From Hyphomicrobiales bacterium (GTDB taxonomy: Bacteria > Pseudomonadota > Alphaproteobacteria > Rhizobiales > Rhizobiaceae), in the NCBI GenBank assembly GCA_900472925.1, contig UCJU01000008.1:1-64000 (forward strand): 64,000 bases of DNA. The letters are read 5' to 3'. The notes beneath the pieces were generated by a model that was given only the letters and a program-made list of their open reading frames with translations, ran no database searches and was not told the origin of the DNA. The position numbers and the translations under genes were made by a program. This document shows, piece by piece, positions 61,201 to 64,000 of this stretch (positions are counted from its first letter, which is position 1; every line of letters starts with the position of its first letter).

Positions 61201-61565
61201 TCCGCAGGCAATTCGCTGCGGATCTTATCGATGGCGTCCTTGGTGTCCTGAACCGCTTCTTCCGTTGGCTTTTCGATGCGGAACAGAACGGTCGTCAGGG
61301 ACTGGCCGTCGGTCACCGTGGACTGTATCTCATCGATACCGCTGATGGACGCCACCGCGTCTTCGACTTCCTTCGTGACTTGCGCCTCAAGCTCGGACGG
61401 CGAGGCTCCGCTTTGGGTCACGGTAATCGCCACGACCGGCACGTCGATATTGGGGAACCGCGTAATCGGCAGATCGTAAAAGGCTTTCACGCCCAAAAAC
61501 AAAAGCAGGGCAAAGCAAAGCAGCGGCGCAATCGGGTTGCGGATGGACCATGCGGAAAAGTTCAT
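58239..61565 (-). CDS. RND efflux pump, inner-membrane transporter (HAE-1/MdtB-like)
   Basis: 1108 residues with the two-fold RND layout. N-terminal [80 protein letters not shown] is diagnostic. Helix set [49 protein letters not shown] contains the proton-relay Asp pair (DDA). Second half mirrors it: [37 protein letters not shown]. A C-terminal acidic tail follows. Driven by protons, it pumps drugs, toxins or other amphiphiles with the adaptor encoded 13 bp upstream. No outer-membrane channel gene is in the window. Confidence 0.95.
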   Translation of the reverse strand: [1108 protein letters not shown]

Positions 61566-61578
61566 GGTGTTCCCTCAG

Positions 61579-62760
61579 TCAGTTCGAGGCTGCGGCGTCA
61601 GCCGGGACCGGGTTGATCTTGTCACCGTCGCGCACGAATGCGCCTGCTTTTTCAACGACCATGTCGCCTGCGGCAATCCCGCTTTTGATCTCTACGAAGC
61701 CGCTATCCTGGATGCCGATGTCGACAGGGACCTGTTTGACCACGCCATCTTCCACACGCCGCGTGCTCGATCCATCACGGCCCGAGGTCACGGCAGACAG
61801 AGGCAGGGCAAGTGCGTTGGCGGAGGCGATGACCACTTCGGCACTGCCATACATGCCAGCGCGGGCGGGGCTGTCGGTCGGCAGGAGAATATGCACGGAT
61901 CCGAGGCGCGTCGTGGCGTCCACCGTGGGCGATACCAGTCGCACCTTGCCTTCGATCTTGTTGCGACCGCCAGCAACGGTGATGATGGCTTTTTGCCCGA
62001 CCTGAACCTTCTGGATATCGGTTTCCGAGAGATCGGCAACAAGTTCGATCGCGTTGTCCTTAATGACGGTAAAGAGCGGATTTCCGCTGCCGCTGGCAAT
62101 GGCGCCCACGCGTGCGTTCTTGGCCGATACGATGCCGGCAACCGGCGTTTTGACGCTGGTGCGCGACAGTTTGAGGTCGATGTCTTCGATCTGTGCATCC
62201 ACGACCTTGGTATCGGCTTCGCCGACCGTTACGGCCTGTCTGGAGGCCTGAAGACGGGCCTGCGCGACATCGGCTGCCGCGGCGGTCTGTTCGACCTGCG
62301 AGACAGACCCTGAGCCGGATTTGCCAAGACGATCTGCGCGGTCGCGCTGGCGAACCGCGTCATCCAGGTTGGCCTGCGCCTCGATGACTTGCGCCTTGCT
62401 TTGCGCGACAGAGGCTTCCGCCTTTGCTCTATTGGCCTGCAACTGGCTTTTTTGCAGGATGAGGCTGTCCTTCGACAATTCGGCAAGGGAGGCGCCGGCC
62501 TCGACCGTGTCACCAATATCGACATTCAGCTTGTCCACGGACAGACCATCCACCAGCGGCTGGACGTAGATCTCATCGACCGGCTTGAGTGTTCCCGTGG
62601 CAACGACCCGGTCCACGAGATCACGTTTTTTTGCTTCGCTGACGACGATGGAGGGCAGGTTTTTGCGGTCTGCACCACCCTGTGCGCTCGCAAGGACAGG
62701 CACGAACAGAGCCGAGACCATGAGAACCGAGAGCCGGGTTGCGAATGTATTGCGGTGCAT
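61579..62760 (-). CDS. RND efflux periplasmic adaptor (HlyD/MFP family)
   Basis: 393 residues from ATG 62760, preceded by a signal peptide MHRNTFATRLSVLMVSALFVPVLASA. Membrane-fusion domains in order: lipoyl first half KRDLVDRVVATGTLKPVDEIYVQPLVDGLSVDKLNVDIGDTVEAG, alpha hairpin of about 100 residues (KSQLQANRAKAEASVAQSKAQVIEAQANLDDAVRQRDRAD), lipoyl second half RTSVKTPVAGIVSAKNARVGAIASG, and a beta-barrel VLLVADLSETDI-like part ending GDKINPVPADAAASN. It links the RND pump to an outer-membrane channel. Same strand, just upstream of the pump. Confidence 0.92.
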   Translation of the reverse strand: MHRNTFATRLSVLMVSALFVPVLASAQGGADRKNLPSIVVSEAKKRDLVDRVVATGTLKPVDEIYVQPLVDGLSVDKLNVDIGDTVEAGASLAELSKDSLILQKSQLQANRAKAEASVAQSKAQVIEAQANLDDAVRQRDRADRLGKSGSGSVSQVEQTAAAADVAQARLQASRQAVTVGEADTKVVDAQIEDIDLKLSRTSVKTPVAGIVSAKNARVGAIASGSGNPLFTVIKDNAIELVADLSETDIQKVQVGQKAIITVAGGRNKIEGKVRLVSPTVDATTRLGSVHILLPTDSPARAGMYGSAEVVIASANALALPLSAVTSGRDGSSTRRVEDGVVKQVPVDIGIQDSGFVEIKSGIAAGDMVVEKAGAFVRDGDKINPVPADAAASN

Positions 62761-63085
62761 ATGCCTGTCCGTTCCAAGGTCGGATCGCACGTCCATCATG
62801 CACATTGGGTGCTTTTGAAAGTCATGCGACGATGAATGCAAGAAAATGGGGTGACATATCTCGCATTTACCTCGCAGATGTCTGCGTCCTCCACAAAACT
62901 GGCCGCTCCCAATTGGGCCAAGTCTCTTGCGAGGCAAATATCCGAGCCTGTCGTCGCGGAATGTAATTGTTCATAGCGGTTTATTCAATCCATCTTACGA
63001 GTGGAATGGAGATGTAGTTTTGAATATGGCAATATATAATGGTGGGCCGAGGCGTGACACTTGGCGCGCCTCGGCTGTTGGCCAC
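62761..63085. other. Intergenic region between the efflux adaptor and the binding protein
   Basis: 325 bp. It lies upstream of the adaptor gene and downstream of the binding-protein gene, both leftward. Only short frames, none with a ribosome site. No hairpin with a T-run was seen after the binding-protein stop. Probably contains the adaptor-pump promoter. Confidence 0.35.
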
Positions 63086-64000
63086 CTATTTCAAAGCAGC
63101 ATCTGTGATCTCGGTTGTAAATGCACCCTTTGGCTCTTTGGTAATGACGGGGTCGGAGCCGCCGCCCAGGAGGGTTTTGACGGTGCGGTCGTAATCGGCT
63201 TTGTCGAGTGCGCCGGTGGAGCCTGCCGTCAGTTTGGCGACTTCGGTCATCATGCCCTTCTGGTGGGCTTCGGTCTGTGCGCCGGAGGCGTCGTTTTCGA
63301 GGACGATGTCGGCGGCATCGGCTGGGTTTTCTTCGGCCCACTTCCAGCCCTTCATGGAGGCGCGCACGAACTTCACCATGTTTTCCTTGAACTTGGCGTC
63401 CTTCAGCTTGTCTTCCAGCACATAGAGGCCGTCTTCCAGGGTGGCGACGCCTTCATCCTCGTATTTGAAGGTGACGAGATCGCTGGCCTTTACGCCCGCT
63501 TCCAGCACCTGGAGATATTCGTTGTAGGTCATGGTGGAGATGCAGGCGGCCTGCTTCTGCAACAGCGGATCGACATTGAAGCCCTGCTTGAGCACGGTCA
63601 CGCCATCGGCACCGCCGGTGGTCGGGATTTTCAGATGCGCCATCCATGACAGGAAGGGGTACTCGTTGCCGAAGAACCAGACACCCAGTGTCTTGCCCTT
63701 GAAGTCTTCCGGCTTTTTGATGCCACTTTCCTTGAGGCAGGTGAGCATCATGCCAGACGTCTTGAAGGGCTGGGCAATGTTGACGAGCGGCACGCCCTTT
63801 TCGCGGGTCGCCAACGCCGATGGCAGCCAATCCACGACAACATCTGCACCGCCGCCTGCCAGAACCTGTGCCGGGGCAATGTCCGGTCCACCCGGCTTGA
63901 TGTCGACATCAAGACCTTCGGCCTCGTAAAAGCCCTTGTCCTTGGCAACGTAATAACCGGCAAACTGGGCTTGAGTGACCCACTTCAGCTGAAGCGTCAC
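63086..64000 (-). CDS. ABC transporter substrate-binding protein, NMT1/THI5-like (5' end missing)
   Basis: The last 304 residues; the start and signal peptide lie beyond the right edge. VTLQLKWVTQAQFAGYYVAKDKGFYEAEGLDVDIKPGGPDIAPAQVLAGGGADVVVDWLPSALATREKG is the NMT1/THI5 pattern that binds pyrimidine-like, nitrate, sulfonate or taurine ligands. SSS-like middle segment: KPEDFKGKTLGVWFFGNEYPFLSWMAHLKI. A ligand cannot be chosen from this fragment. Downstream of it (63085 leftwards) there is no permease; those genes are presumably to the right. Confidence 0.85.
   Translation of the reverse strand: MTLQLKWVTQAQFAGYYVAKDKGFYEAEGLDVDIKPGGPDIAPAQVLAGGGADVVVDWLPSALATREKGVPLVNIAQPFKTSGMMLTCLKESGIKKPEDFKGKTLGVWFFGNEYPFLSWMAHLKIPTTGGADGVTVLKQGFNVDPLLQKQAACISTMTYNEYLQVLEAGVKASDLVTFKYEDEGVATLEDGLYVLEDKLKDAKFKENMVKFVRASMKGWKWAEENPADAADIVLENDASGAQTEAHQKGMMTEVAKLTAGSTGALDKADYDRTVKTLLGGGSDPVITKEPKGAFTTEITDAALK

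Overview
The window looks like chromosomal DNA of a Rhizobiaceae alphaproteobacterium, probably Agrobacterium or a close relative. The evidence is the gene content: a eukaryotic-type glutamine synthetase (glnII) divergent from the small translational inhibitor gstI, the CtrA cell-cycle module (chpT, ctrA, sciP) with fliJ beside ctrA, a short RpoH, rhizobial DUF families (DUF1134, DUF1153, DUF2735, DUF6867) and clustered GANTC (CcrM) sites. No rRNA, tRNA, CRISPR array, transposase or integrase was recognised. This is mostly core genome with metabolic islands.

Positions 1-12700 hold purU, then a haem/iron block: a HutX-like carrier and an IsdG/HmuQ-like monooxygenase diverge from the hmuTUV haem importer, followed by ung, a siderophore-interacting reductase with an extra N-terminal domain, a quinone-detoxification-like dioxygenase/hydrolase pair, a lysozyme-like lipoprotein, a TrmH methyltransferase and an RluA pseudouridine synthase. 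Positions 12700-21980 hold a methyltransferase, rpoH, a very acidic single-pass membrane protein, purA, an EamA exporter, a coiled-coil membrane protein and a DUF1134 protein.

Positions 22100-28300 carry the cell-cycle cluster: chpT, a GNAT acetyltransferase, ctrA, fliJ, a GFA enzyme and sciP, followed by a phage-type DUF2793 protein and cysQ. The 443 bp between ctrA and fliJ contains four GANTC sites within 64 bp. Positions 28600-34300 are a branched-chain amino acid ABC system (livH-livM-livG-livF, a small DUF6867 membrane protein, and the binding protein). Positions 34400-36100 hold a polysaccharide deacetylase, a P-loop NTPase and a tiny secreted protein.

Positions 36100-58200 form a nitrogen-acquisition island. 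It starts with a LuxR-type response regulator translationally coupled to a 1134-residue protein that fuses an NCS1 (purine/cytosine/hydantoin-type) permease to a cysteine-rich module, a histidine kinase and a receiver. Then come glnII with a good sigma-54 promoter, gstI, the complete urea ABC importer urtABCDE (with an array of palindromes between urtA and urtB), a secreted depolymerase-like esterase whose 3' end overlaps ureD, and a full urease cluster ureD-A-B-C-E-F-G interrupted by DUF1272, LprI-like, glycosyltransferase-29-like, peroxiredoxin and GGDEF genes. The logic is sensing or import of reduced nitrogen, urea import, urea hydrolysis to ammonia, and ammonia assimilation by GSII. The right edge has an RND efflux pump with its adaptor and a binding protein cut by the window end.

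The permease-kinase fusion with its partner regulator is the strongest candidate for an undescribed system. The glycosyltransferase-like gene in the urease operon and the palindromes around urtA are next.
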